DNA of 64,000 nucleotides from Methanosarcinales archaeon Methan_01 (lineage in GTDB: Archaea > Halobacteriota > Methanosarcinia > Methanotrichales > Methanotrichaceae): the NCBI GenBank assembly GCA_001602645.1, contig LUYE01000048.1:1-64000 (forward strand). The letters run 5' to 3'. A model generated the notes under the pieces. The model was not told the DNA's origin and did no database searches. It was given only the letters and a program-made list of their open reading frames with translations. This document shows, one piece after another, positions 7,746 through 16,219 of the stretch (the stretch's first letter is position 1; every line of letters starts with the position of its first letter). The translations under genes and the position numbers were made by a program.

Positions 7746-9434
7746 TCACGGCCCCACCAACCTCGCCAGCGGGAACCGGTCCGCGCTCTTCCCACCCGGG
7801 ATGCTCCGGGGTCCGTCGCAGACGCCGTCGCCATCGGCGTCATCGCAACCGTCAGGCCCCCAGAAGTTCCCCGTCGACCCGTCGTCCCAGAGGTTATCCC
7901 CTTCGTCCCTCGCCGCCTCTACGTTGCCGGAGAGGTTGTTTCGATGGATCGAGTTTCCGGTGGAGAGGGCGTCGGCCAGGATCCCCAGGATATTATCTCT
8001 GATCCGGTTTCCCGTCACGACGTTCCGGCTGGCCCCCGCCAGGACCACCCCGGCATCGCATTCCGAGACGTTGTTCTCCGCAAGCCGGCTCTCATGGGAT
8101 CCGCCCGAGATGTTGATCCCGATGGTGGCGTTCCTGATCCTGTTCATGGTGAGAGCTAGGCCGTTGGAGGACTCCTCGACGGATATGCCGACGGGGCTAT
8201 CGAGGATGGTGTTGTTGTACGCCGAGGCTCCGAGGCAGGACCAGAACCGGACGCCGACCTCCTCCCCTCCCGTTAAGGTGTTGTTATTCACCTTAGTGTA
8301 GTTTGACCGGTCGAGGTAGATACCGTGATCGTTCTTCGTGACGTTGTTCAGGTCCGCGGAGTTGTTGTGGCTCTGGATGAAGCTGATCCCGTTTCCGTGG
8401 TTGGAGGTGATGTTGTTGTCTATGACGTTGTTCCTCCAGGTCTTCTCCAGCCGGACCCCGTCTTTTCCGTTCCCCTGGATCCGGTTTCCGATGACCAGGT
8501 TCTCGTAAGACTCCTCGGCCCCGCAGGGAGGCTCGCTGCAGTACTCCCAGAAGATGCTCTGGATGTATATCCCGTGGTCCCGGTTGAAGGAGATGACGTT
8601 GTTGGCGATGAGCCCTTCTGACCCCACCAGGGATATACCCTTCCCGTTCCCTTCGTACTTGCTCTCGATGCCGTTTCTGCTGATGATGTTCTCGGTTATC
8701 ATGGTGTAGTTGGAATTTACGGCCCAGATCCCATCGTTGACGCTCTCACAGATCTCGTTTTCCGTGATGGTGTTCGAGTCGCTTCGCTGAAGCTCGATCC
8801 CCCAGTCGTTCTGGACGATGGCGTTCTTCTCGATGTTGTTGGCGTGAGAGTTGTAGAGGTTCATCGCGTAGCCGAAAGAGACGCCCTTGATCGTATTTCC
8901 GATGATCTGGTTGTTGCTGGCGTTCATCAGTCCTATGGCGGTCAGGTCGTTTCCGACGAAGGTGTTGTTGGCGATCTTGTTGAAGTCGGAGTAGACCTTT
9001 ATCCCGGCGTGGCCGATGGCGTCTCTATGCTCGCCGGTGTCGTAAGGTATCGGCCAGGTGACGCCGGTGATGACGAAATTCTCGACGGTGACGAAATCTG
9101 CCCTGATGGCTACGGCAGTCCCGCCGCTCATCTCGACCATCTCGGTCAGTCCGGGGGAGGTCCTCTCGATCTCAGCGGTGGAGCTTCCAGCCCGGAGGAC
9201 GGGCATCCCGCCTCCGGTGTCGTTTCCCCGGAGGATGATAAAGGGGGTGGTTATGTTCAGGTTCACCCAGTACTCGCCGCTCTGAACCTCTATGACGTCG
9301 TCGATGTTCGCCGCTTCGAGGGCGGGCTCTATTCTGCGGAAGTCGCAGCCATCCTCCCCGACGGTGATCGTCGCCGCCTGGGAGAGGGTGGATGCCGCTA
9401 TAAGGACGATGAATATGATCACAAAACGGCTCAT
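7746..9434 (-). CDS. secreted parallel beta-helix (NosD-like) protein
   Basis: An exported protein of 562 residues. The signal peptide (MSRFVIIFIVLIAASTLSQA) is followed by a long run of 22-24-residue right-handed beta-helix repeats rich in NNTI/GNxI-type turns, as in NosD and periplasmic carbohydrate-binding proteins. Methanogens carry many such surface proteins. No copper-site or lyase residues can be assigned. The ATG at 9434 is preferred over the GTG at 9443 because AGGTG sits seven bases upstream and the GTG is part of that site. A TATA-like CTATTTATTC at about 9466-9475 (minus strand) fits a short leader. The C-terminus contains an Asp-rich GCDDADGDGVCD calcium-loop-like motif. Confidence 0.82.
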   Translation of the reverse strand: MSRFVIIFIVLIAASTLSQAATITVGEDGCDFRRIEPALEAANIDDVIEVQSGEYWVNLNITTPFIILRGNDTGGGMPVLRAGSSTAEIERTSPGLTEMVEMSGGTAVAIRADFVTVENFVITGVTWPIPYDTGEHRDAIGHAGIKVYSDFNKIANNTFVGNDLTAIGLMNASNNQIIGNTIKGVSFGYAMNLYNSHANNIEKNAIVQNDWGIELQRSDSNTITENEICESVNDGIWAVNSNYTMITENIISRNGIESKYEGNGKGISLVGSEGLIANNVISFNRDHGIYIQSIFWEYCSEPPCGAEESYENLVIGNRIQGNGKDGVRLEKTWRNNVIDNNITSNHGNGISFIQSHNNSADLNNVTKNDHGIYLDRSNYTKVNNNTLTGGEEVGVRFWSCLGASAYNNTILDSPVGISVEESSNGLALTMNRIRNATIGINISGGSHESRLAENNVSECDAGVVLAGASRNVVTGNRIRDNILGILADALSTGNSIHRNNLSGNVEAARDEGDNLWDDGSTGNFWGPDGCDDADGDGVCDGPRSIPGGKSADRFPLARLVGP

Positions 9435-9767
9435 GGTAAGCACCTAAACTGAAAATCCTTTTTAAGAATAAATAGAATTTGGGCGATCCGATACCGTTGA
9501 GGCTGATCCTGCCGATCCTGAAGCATCCGACCTCCCGGGAGAGCTTGGACCTGCGACCTTCCGGTGGGGATGGGAACCTCGTGGATTGGGACCAGGCCTC
9601 CCCAGCGTCTCTGATTAGCCATATCAAGCCTGATGCTCCAACCTCGGCGGCTGGCACCTGGGCTATTCGGCCGAAGTCTGGGGTAACGGCGGGATCGGCC
9701 TGATGGGGTGCGGCTCGGCAGGAATGCACCGAAGCATTTTTAGTCGCTGAAGACAGTATCGATATCC
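9435..9767. other. divergent intergenic region, no gene
   Basis: 333 bp between the leftward beta-helix gene and the rightward HEAT-TPR gene. Apart from the beta-helix promoter at about 9466-9475 and a T-rich GCATTTTTAG at about 9733-9742 that could serve the HEAT-TPR gene, nothing is seen. Open frames across it show no protein-like composition. Confidence 0.5.
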
Positions 9768-11174
9768 ATGGAGGGGGGCAAGAGAATAAGGCTCATTTTG
9801 GCGCTGCTCTTCTTGGCGGCAGCTTCTGCCCAGGCCGACGAGGTGGACGACCTCATCTTGGACCTGAAGTACGGCCAGGCTGACGTCCGGGCAGAGGCGG
9901 CCCGAGCCCTCGGAGAGGTTGCCGGTCCAAGAGCCGTGGACCCGCTGTTCGCCGCCCTGGAGGACGAGGCCCCAGAGGTCCGATCCGAGGCCGCAGCTGC
10001 CCTCGGCGCTGTAGGAGATGTCAGAGCCGTCGAGCCCCTCATCGCCGCCCTGAAGGACGCCGATCAGGCTGTTCGGGCGGAGGTGGCCCGAGCCCTGGGA
10101 GAGATCGGCGATCCTCGGGCCGTAGAGCCCCTGGTTGCCGCCGTCAAAGACGGGAATTCGTCGGTCCGGCTGATGGCTGCCCGAGCCCTGGGAGAGATCG
10201 GCGACCCCCGGGGGATAGAGCCCCTCGCCTACCTCGCCCTGAGAGATCCAGACTCCGGGGTCCGGGGTGGAGCGGTCGAAGCCCTCGGCGAGATCAGAGG
10301 TGCCGGGGCCGTCGCCCCCCTCATCGCCGCCCTGAAGGACGCCGATCCGAACGTCTGCAAGAAGGCCGCCGAGGGCCTCGTCGGGATCGGCGATCCGAGC
10401 GCCGTGGCGCCCCTCATCGAGGCCCGCCTGTACGACGAGGCGATCAATATCGACCCCGAATCCTCCCTTGCCTGGGCGGGAAAGGGGCTAGCCCTCTACG
10501 ACCGGGGGGAGCTCGAAGAGGCGATCCGGGCCTACGACGTCGCCATCGACCTCGACCCCCAGGACCCCTATGTCTGGAACAACAAAGGGGTCGCCCTCCG
10601 GGACCTGGGGAGGCTCTCCGAGGCGGTCGAGGCGTACGATAGGGCGATAAGCCTTGACTCCGAGTACGCCCACGCCTGGTACAACAGGGGGATCGCCCTC
10701 GATGAGCTGGGAGAGGACGAGGAAGCGATCCGGGCCTACGATATGGCGTTGAGCCTCGACCCCGAGGACGCCAACGCCTGGAACAACAAGGGGGTCGCCC
10801 TCTTCGGCCAGGGGAGGCACGAGGAGGCGATCAAGGCGTACGACGTCGCCATCGTCCTCTCTCCCGGATACGCCCAGGCTTGGAACAATAAGGGGGTTGC
10901 CCTCTACGACCAGGGGCGGTTTGAGGAGGCGGTCGAGGCGTACGATATGGCGTTGAGGATCGAACCCGGTTACGTCCACGCCTGGAAGAACAAGGGGCTT
11001 GCCCTCAGGAGCCTGGGGCGGTATGAAGAGGCTATCTCCGTATACGACGAGGTGATCCGGCAGAGGCCCGAGGACGGCGACGCCTGGACGGGCAGGGGCG
11101 CAGCCCTCCAGGCCCTGGGGAGGGAGGAGGAGGCGGAGGCCGCCTTCTCCAGGGCTCGGGAGCTGGGGGCATAG
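9768..11174 (+). CDS. exported HEAT-repeat / TPR chimeric protein
   Basis: 468 residues in three parts: a signal peptide (RLILALLFLAAASAQA, about 8-23), six PBS-lyase-type HEAT repeats of ~31 residues (about 30-215; unit VRAEAARALGEIGDPRAVEP), and seven TPRs of 34 residues (about 216-468; unit AWNNKGVALYDQGRFEEA). The switch is abrupt. A HEAT repeat ending APLIEA runs straight into RLYDEAINIDPES, the second helix of a TPR, with no linker. Both repeat types make protein-binding solenoids, so a scaffold role outside the membrane is likely. The repeats are also similar at the DNA level, so recombination between genes or repeats is the simplest origin. Confidence 0.85.
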   Translation: MEGGKRIRLILALLFLAAASAQADEVDDLILDLKYGQADVRAEAARALGEVAGPRAVDPLFAALEDEAPEVRSEAAAALGAVGDVRAVEPLIAALKDADQAVRAEVARALGEIGDPRAVEPLVAAVKDGNSSVRLMAARALGEIGDPRGIEPLAYLALRDPDSGVRGGAVEALGEIRGAGAVAPLIAALKDADPNVCKKAAEGLVGIGDPSAVAPLIEARLYDEAINIDPESSLAWAGKGLALYDRGELEEAIRAYDVAIDLDPQDPYVWNNKGVALRDLGRLSEAVEAYDRAISLDSEYAHAWYNRGIALDELGEDEEAIRAYDMALSLDPEDANAWNNKGVALFGQGRHEEAIKAYDVAIVLSPGYAQAWNNKGVALYDQGRFEEAVEAYDMALRIEPGYVHAWKNKGLALRSLGRYEEAISVYDEVIRQRPEDGDAWTGRGAALQALGREEEAEAAFSRARELGA

Positions 11175-11746
11175 GAGGAGCCTTGTGGCCTCGACGGGGC
11201 CCATGTGATGGACGCAATGGCGTCATCAGAGAGTTGGCCAAGAGCCGCCAGGCGAAAGACCCTCGTCATCGCCGCCGTGGCCACTTCGGATCTCAGCTTC
11301 TGTTTTCAGCCGTGAGGGCATATCCCAAATTGCGAAATTTCGGATCGGATTTTATAAGTCAGATATATAGTAATACGGTCGCGGACTCCTAACAATCGGT
11401 TAATCTATGGAAATATTATAAATTAGTCAAAGATTCGAATAAAATTTGAGGATTTGGTCTGTCTTGCCGATTCTTGGAGGGCGAGGAGATCATCTCCAAT
11501 CGTGGCGGAAAGTGGCGAGGGAAGCGGCGAGTAATCCCCTGGGCTCGATCTCGCCTCCCTAGGCACCCAAGGCAACGGACGGATCTTAGCGCCCCCACTA
11601 AGCCGATACCAGAAATTTCCGAGGGCTTATTTATCGCCGGGCTCGGCTCGGTTTGACCCCAGCCAACGACCCTGAACTCGATATATCATATTTGCATCCC
11701 AACATGGATCGAAGCTACCGGCGCTGCTCAAACTCTGAAAGCAACC

Positions 11747-11764
11747 ATATCAAATATTTGATAT
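11747..11764. repeat. perfect 18-bp palindrome, possible operator
   Basis: ATATCAAATATTTGATAT equals its own reverse complement. Its arms (TATCA / TGATA) are the same pentamers, in the opposite arrangement, that form the inverted repeat in the two amt promoters. It lies about 105-120 bp upstream of the amt1 operator and could be a distal binding site for the same regulator. In such AT-rich DNA a chance palindrome is possible. Confidence 0.45.
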
Positions 11765-11848
11765 ATAGTCTATAAACATATATCTAAAAGTATAGGCATT
11801 GAAGCAATCATGAGGTCTCAAGTAGGCGAATTAGATCTCCAGCTATCA

Positions 11849-11910
11849 TCATAACCCTTAATCAGCGTTCATAACCCGTATGAAACTGTATCAAATCTCT
11901 TTTTATATCC
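11849..11910 (+). promoter_or_regulatory. amt1 promoter with conserved operator
   Basis: TCATAACCC occurs at 11849-11857 and again at 11869-11877, exactly 20 bp apart (two helical turns). The second copy begins a block ending in TGAAACTGTATCA (11881-11893), a near-perfect TGATA-N3-TATCA inverted repeat, followed by the TATA box TTTATAT (about 11902-11908). The 30 bp at 11868-11897 match 26845-26874 upstream of amt2 at 27 positions, with the same spacing to TATA. A site overlapping the BRE/TATA region is typical of repression under nitrogen sufficiency. The binding protein is unknown. Confidence 0.7.
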
Positions 11911-11935
11911 CCGGTGGCACCGTCTTCGAATAGAG

Positions 11936-11954
11936 ATCGGAGGTCGTCTCCGAT
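11936..11954 (+). promoter_or_regulatory. hairpin in the amt1 leader
   Basis: ATCGGAG (11936-11942) and CTCCGAT (11948-11954) form a perfect 7-bp stem around GTCGT, about 10 nt after the predicted start of the amt1 transcript. It may protect the 5' end or take part in regulation. No known riboswitch class is recognised. Confidence 0.35.
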
Positions 11955-12062
11955 TCGCTTGCGCACGGGTCGTAAATAGACGGATCCGCAGCCAAGGTGC
12001 AGTAGTTAAATATAGATTTATTTAGATGAAATTGATACGCAGACGGTGTTGGGTGAAGATCC

Positions 12063-13487
12063 ATGAAAGATTCAAAACTCAGAGCTTGCAAGACCGGATC
12101 GGCGGACCTGACAAAATCTACAGGGCCAGCAAGCCCCTCGAGAGGTGCGGGACCGTTGGCCTTGGCCGCCATCCTCCTGGCGCTTTTGGCGTCTCCGGCC
12201 CTGGCTGCCGACCCCTCCGGCGATATCACCATCGAGGAGAACCCCAACGCAGCCCTCGACTTCGCCTGGGTGCTGATATGCGGCTTTCTGGTTATGTTCA
12301 TGCAGGCGGGCTTTGCCATGCTGGAGACGGGTTTCACAAGATCGAAGAACGCCGCCAACATAATGATGAAGAACATGATGGACTTCTCCATCGGAGCTCT
12401 CGCCTACTGGGCCGTCGGCTTCGCCGTGATGTACGGCACCACCGAGATTATTGCGGAGGTCATGGGCTGGGGCGGCTTCTTCTTGGCGGGGGAGGCCTAC
12501 GACGTTTCGACGATCGAGTCCTGGTTCTTCCAGATGGTCTTCGCGGCGACGGCCGCGACCATCGTCTCCGGCGCGGTGGCCGAGAGGTGCAAGTTCAGCA
12601 CCTACCTCATCATCAGCGCTTTGATCACGGCGGTGATCTATCCCCTCTATGGCCACTGGGTCTGGGGGGGCGGATTCCTCTCCGAGATGGGAGCCCTCGA
12701 CTTCGCTGGCTCCGGCGTAGTCCACGCCCTCGGCGGCTGGGTCGCCCTGGCAGGAGCGCTCCTCCTCGGCCCGCGGATCGGAAAGTACCAGAGGGATGGA
12801 AAGCCGAACGCCATCCCTGGCCACAGCATAACCCTGGGCACCCTGGGCGTCTTCATCCTCTGGTTCGGATGGTACGGGTTCAACTGCGGCAGCACCCTCG
12901 TCGGCGACGCCTTGAGGGTCTCGATCATAGCCGCCAACACCACCCTCGCCGCCGCCGCGGCCATGGCGGTCGCCATGTTCATCACCTGGGCCTGGCATGG
13001 AAAGCCTGACGTCGGCATGGCAGGAAACGGAGCTATAGCGGGGCTCGTCGCCATCACCGCGGGCTGCGCCTGGGTCACCCCCTCCGCCTCGGTCCTGATC
13101 GGGATCATCGCCGGGTTCCTGGTAGTCTTCAGCGTCTGGCTCATGGACTGGAAGCTTCACATCGACGATCCCGTCGGAGCGATCAGCGTCCACGGAGTCA
13201 ACGGGGCCTGGGGCCTTCTGGCCCTCGGCATCTTCGCCGATGGGACCTACGGAGGGGTCGCGGGCCTCCTCCACGGGGGCTCTGACTTCTTCGTCGCCCA
13301 GGTGTTCAGCGTCGTCGTGAACTTCACCTGGGCCTTCGGCCTCGGACTGATCATCTTCTTCATCTTGAAGAAGACGATAGGAATCCGGGTCGAGGCAACC
13401 GACGAGATCGCAGGTCTTGATCTGAGCGAGCACGGGATGACGGCCTATCCGAACTTCATCCATTCCGAGACCGGCAGAGGTGACTGA
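12063..13487 (+). CDS. amt: ammonium transporter Amt (amt1)
   Basis: Ammonium channel of the Amt/Rh family in the cytoplasmic membrane. 474 residues: an N-terminal extension with a signal-like segment (about 30-48, LALAAILLALLASPALA), then eleven predicted membrane helices. The pore histidine pair is visible in VVHALGGW and SVHGVNGAWG, with the usual N-terminal FMQAGFAMLETGFTR signature. The C-terminal tail (GIRVEATDEIAGLDLSEHGMTAY) is the regulatory segment that contacts GlnK. glnK1 follows directly, the standard amtB-glnK pairing in which GlnK plugs the channel when nitrogen is plentiful. Expression is probably controlled from the operator at 11868-11893. Confidence 0.94.
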   Translation: MKDSKLRACKTGSADLTKSTGPASPSRGAGPLALAAILLALLASPALAADPSGDITIEENPNAALDFAWVLICGFLVMFMQAGFAMLETGFTRSKNAANIMMKNMMDFSIGALAYWAVGFAVMYGTTEIIAEVMGWGGFFLAGEAYDVSTIESWFFQMVFAATAATIVSGAVAERCKFSTYLIISALITAVIYPLYGHWVWGGGFLSEMGALDFAGSGVVHALGGWVALAGALLLGPRIGKYQRDGKPNAIPGHSITLGTLGVFILWFGWYGFNCGSTLVGDALRVSIIAANTTLAAAAAMAVAMFITWAWHGKPDVGMAGNGAIAGLVAITAGCAWVTPSASVLIGIIAGFLVVFSVWLMDWKLHIDDPVGAISVHGVNGAWGLLALGIFADGTYGGVAGLLHGGSDFFVAQVFSVVVNFTWAFGLGLIIFFILKKTIGIRVEATDEIAGLDLSEHGMTAYPNFIHSETGRGD

Positions 13488-13488
13488 A

Positions 13489-13827
13489 GTGAAAGAGGTC
13501 AAGGCGATCATCAGGACGACCAACTTTGAGGCGGTCAAGAAAGCCCTGGACGAGAAGGGTTACGTCTCGATGACCGTAACCGAGGTCAAGGGGCGCGGAA
13601 AGCAGAAGGGGATCACCCAACAGTGGAGAGGCGCGGAGTACGTCGTGGATATGATCCCCAAGACCAAGATCGAGATGGTGGTGAAAGACGAGGAGGTCAA
13701 AGACGTCGTAGATACCATCTGCTCTGTAGCCAAGACCGGGCAGATCGGCGATGGAAAGATATTCATAACCGCCGTCGAGGACGCCATCAGGGTCCGGACG
13801 GGCGAGCACGGTGAGGAGTCCCTTTGA
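13489..13827 (+). CDS. glnK: PII signal-transduction protein GlnK1
   Basis: A 112-residue PII protein that senses 2-oxoglutarate/ATP/ADP and gates the neighbouring Amt channel. The T-loop reads GITQQWRGAEYVVDMIPKTK. With the GTG at 13489 as start, its tyrosine is residue 51, the canonical T-loop Tyr. That, and an AGAGGTG site five or six bases upstream, favours 13489 over the in-frame GTG at 13480, which overlaps the amt stop. The C-terminal signature KTGQIGDGKIFI is present. It is cotranscribed with amt1. Confidence 0.93.
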   Translation: MKEVKAIIRTTNFEAVKKALDEKGYVSMTVTEVKGRGKQKGITQQWRGAEYVVDMIPKTKIEMVVKDEEVKDVVDTICSVAKTGQIGDGKIFITAVEDAIRVRTGEHGEESL

Positions 13828-13834
13828 GGACGAG

Positions 13835-13897
13835 GGGGTCTCTCGACGACTAGAGAGCCCCTTCCCCTCTGCTCTCCACATACTTCGATCTTTTTTT
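13835..13897 (+). terminator. probable terminator after amt1-glnK1
   Basis: GGGG-TCTCT (from 13835) can pair with AGAGA-CCCC (to 13861) around CGACGAC with one internal mismatch. A T7 tract follows at 13891-13897. The oligo-T tract is the element most relevant for archaeal termination, and the position 8-70 bp after the glnK1 stop is suitable. Confidence 0.45.
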
Positions 13898-13968
13898 CAA
13901 ATCTAGTTCAAATGCGCATGGAGAGCGTGCAGTTAATCTGTTATTTAAGAGCTTCCTGGTGACGAAAT

Positions 13969-14670
13969 ATGAGGCTTCACTACCTTCAGCACGTCCCCTT
14001 CGAGGACATGGCAACGATCGAGGCTTGGGCGAAAAATAAGGGCCACTACATATCGAGAACCCTTCTATTCGAGGATGAAACACCTCCCAAGACCGAGGAG
14101 TTCGACTGGCTGGTAATCATGGGCGGACCCATGAACATCTACGAGGACGAGAAATATCCCTGGCTCAAAGAGGAGAAGAGGTTCATCAAAAGGATGATCG
14201 AGGAGGGCAAGATCGTCCTCGGGATCTGCCTTGGAGCCCAGCTCGTCGCCGACGTCCTCGGCGGAAATGTCCACAAAAACGACCATCGGGAGATAGGCTG
14301 GCACGGGGTCAGCCTGACGCCAGCGGCGAAAAAGTCTGATATATTCGGCGTCCTTCCCGAAAGGTTCGTCGCATTCCAGTGGCACGGTGACACCTTCGAG
14401 ATCCCGCCCGGCGCGGCATGGATGGCGGAGAGCGAGGCCTGCATAAATCAGGCATTCCAGCTCGGAAAGGCCGTAGGCCTCCAGTTCCACCTGGAGACCT
14501 CGATGAAGAGCATCGACGATCTCATAGAGAACTGCTCCGACGAACTCTCAGGCGGCGGCGAATACGTCCAAAGCGAAGAGGAGATCTTAGCCCACGTCGA
14601 CATCATCCCCGGGATGAACGGAATTATGGCCCGTTTTCTAGACGAGGTGGAGAGGCGCTACGGCGGATAA
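13969..14670 (+). CDS. class I glutamine amidotransferase-like protein
   Basis: A stand-alone 233-residue GATase domain resembling the amidotransferase half of GMP synthase. The triad is visible: nucleophile Cys87 in GICLGAQL, and His174 and Glu176 in QFHLE. The oxyanion strand MGGP is at 51-54. It lacks the ATP pyrophosphatase half of GuaA, so it probably hydrolyses a gamma-glutamyl compound or feeds an unidentified partner. A TATA-like GTTATTTAAG at about 13936-13945 and a GGTG site before the ATG give it its own promoter. Its place beside amt-glnK suggests a nitrogen role, but this is only contextual. Confidence 0.82.
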   Translation: MRLHYLQHVPFEDMATIEAWAKNKGHYISRTLLFEDETPPKTEEFDWLVIMGGPMNIYEDEKYPWLKEEKRFIKRMIEEGKIVLGICLGAQLVADVLGGNVHKNDHREIGWHGVSLTPAAKKSDIFGVLPERFVAFQWHGDTFEIPPGAAWMAESEACINQAFQLGKAVGLQFHLETSMKSIDDLIENCSDELSGGGEYVQSEEEILAHVDIIPGMNGIMARFLDEVERRYGG

Positions 14671-14934
14671 GAGAACTCTTATTCGGACTTCACCTCATTT
14701 TTGATTTTGGTTTGGATATGCGACATTTAGCCTCTGCCATCAAAACCCTGAAGAGAAAAACGAACCTGCCGATGACGGTATCAAACCCGGTTCTCACGCC
14801 GAAATGGCGGTGGGCTGCAAGGCCGTTGGCCCCGAAACTCTTCAATATCTCACATCCACAACCGAAAGAATCATATAAAACGATTACAGTCGCAAATGTA
14901 TATGATCGATATTGATTATTATGTGGTGGTACGA

Positions 14935-16173
14935 ATGAATAAAAAAATTTTGATTTCAGTTGCAGTCACTCTTTTGGCAGCAATTGAGATAATTAATAGC
15001 TTCCAACCAACTGGCTATAGTTTTGATGTAGCAGCATCTATCGATGGTCATGTATTCGCTGTGCAGGGAAAAGTTGGGATGAAAATATTTAAGCTAGATT
15101 CGAATAAGTCACAATTAGAGCTCATCTCCATCTTACGCCCGCCCAAAGGAAATTACTTCAGGAACCTCAAGGTGGTTGGAGATCATGCCTTTATAGCCGC
15201 CCTCCCCATCACCGAAGATGCAGCGGAGGGTGGAGAAGTGATCTCGGTCGATATTTCAGATCCATATCATCCAAAAATATTAGATATGGGGCATGTGGGC
15301 ACTGGTATGGGCCTATTTATAAAGGACGATCTCGCGTTTGTGGCTGCTGGTCGGGAAGGGCTTCACATCTATGATATTCACGACCCTTCCTCATTAAAAT
15401 TAGTGGGATCCTGTAAAACACCGGGCACGGCTTGGGACGTATGGGTCTCGGAAGATCATGCCTTTGTCGCAGATCATGAGAAGGGAATGGCAATAGTAGA
15501 TATATCTCGTCCGACCTACCCAAAATATTTAGGTCAGACGTATTGGAGGGGCATCAGTTATATGTTCTCCCTGAATGAGGAGTATGAGAAGCATCTGGAG
15601 GTAGGACCTGTAAAAAAAGAGCTATCAGATATATTTATCAGCAATAGTTTCCCGCTCCAAGATGATGCCACCATCGCGGAAGAGAATGAAATGGAATGGA
15701 CAATAGCTGAGAACCATGAGAAGCGTATTAGGGTCAAAAAAGAGGGGGAGAATCTCAACTTCTACCTCATAGATCCCTGTGCGGAGATCGTCAGGGGAGA
15801 AGGAGGCGTTGTATATGTGGCTGCTGGATTACAGGGCTTGATCGCGATAGACGTATCTGACCCCTCTCGGCCTGAAATCGTCACCCAATACAAGCCTGAG
15901 AAGGATGCGTATTGTGAGGGGCTGGCCATCAGAGACGGCCTTCTATACTTGGCATGTGGCAACGATGTAGATCCGAGTAGCAACGGCCTTATTATAATCG
16001 ATTTCTCTGATCCAAGCCATCCAGAATTGGTCGGAAAGTGCCCATTCTCAGGATTGGTGGAAGGGGTGGCATTATCGGAAGATAGAGCCGTAGTGGCAAA
16101 CACTCAGGAGGGCATAGCATTAATCGACATATCGGATGTCAAAGTGCCCACCCTCTTATACCGTGCTGCTTAG
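14935..16173 (+). CDS. exported LVIVD-repeat beta-propeller protein, low-GC gene
   Basis: 412 residues: a signal peptide (MNKKILISVAVTLLAAIEI), then repeated LVIVD-type blades of about 40-45 residues, each with a V-DIS-DP--P pattern (VDISDPYHPKIL, IYDIHDPSSLKLV, IAIDVSDPSRPEIV, IIIDFSDPSHPELV). Such proteins form surface propellers with no known catalysis. The ATG at 14935 is preferred to 14896: it follows GGTGGT by about five bases and opens directly into the signal peptide. Base composition is strikingly AT-rich compared with both neighbours, so recent acquisition from a lower-GC relative is likely. Confidence 0.8.
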   Translation: MNKKILISVAVTLLAAIEIINSFQPTGYSFDVAASIDGHVFAVQGKVGMKIFKLDSNKSQLELISILRPPKGNYFRNLKVVGDHAFIAALPITEDAAEGGEVISVDISDPYHPKILDMGHVGTGMGLFIKDDLAFVAAGREGLHIYDIHDPSSLKLVGSCKTPGTAWDVWVSEDHAFVADHEKGMAIVDISRPTYPKYLGQTYWRGISYMFSLNEEYEKHLEVGPVKKELSDIFISNSFPLQDDATIAEENEMEWTIAENHEKRIRVKKEGENLNFYLIDPCAEIVRGEGGVVYVAAGLQGLIAIDVSDPSRPEIVTQYKPEKDAYCEGLAIRDGLLYLACGNDVDPSSNGLIIIDFSDPSHPELVGKCPFSGLVEGVALSEDRAVVANTQEGIALIDISDVKVPTLLYRAA

Positions 16174-16219
16174 CCGAAACTTGTGGACGTATTCGAGAGG
16201 ATAAAGCAGATCAGGTCCG

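Larger units (their letters stand above)
11175..12062. other. AT-rich intergenic region upstream of amt1, no gene
   Basis: An 888-bp gap, the longest in the window. I find no believable protein or tRNA gene. It holds an 18-bp perfect palindrome (11747-11764), a duplicated TCATAACCC box, the amt1 operator and TATA box (11849-11910), and a hairpin in the transcribed leader (11936-11954). The distance from the TATA box to the amt1 ATG implies an untranslated leader of about 130 nt, long for an archaeal gene. Confidence 0.6.

Noticed and set aside
11183..11392. Short plus-strand frame after the HEAT-TPR gene
   Set aside because: No ribosome site, no conserved feature, and it runs into AT-rich intergenic DNA.
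12072..13538. 488-residue minus-strand frame antisense to amt1 and glnK1
   Set aside because: The plus strand carries an unmistakable Amt-GlnK pair with conserved motifs. The minus frame is Asp/Glu/Gly-rich shadow sequence typical of high-GC DNA.
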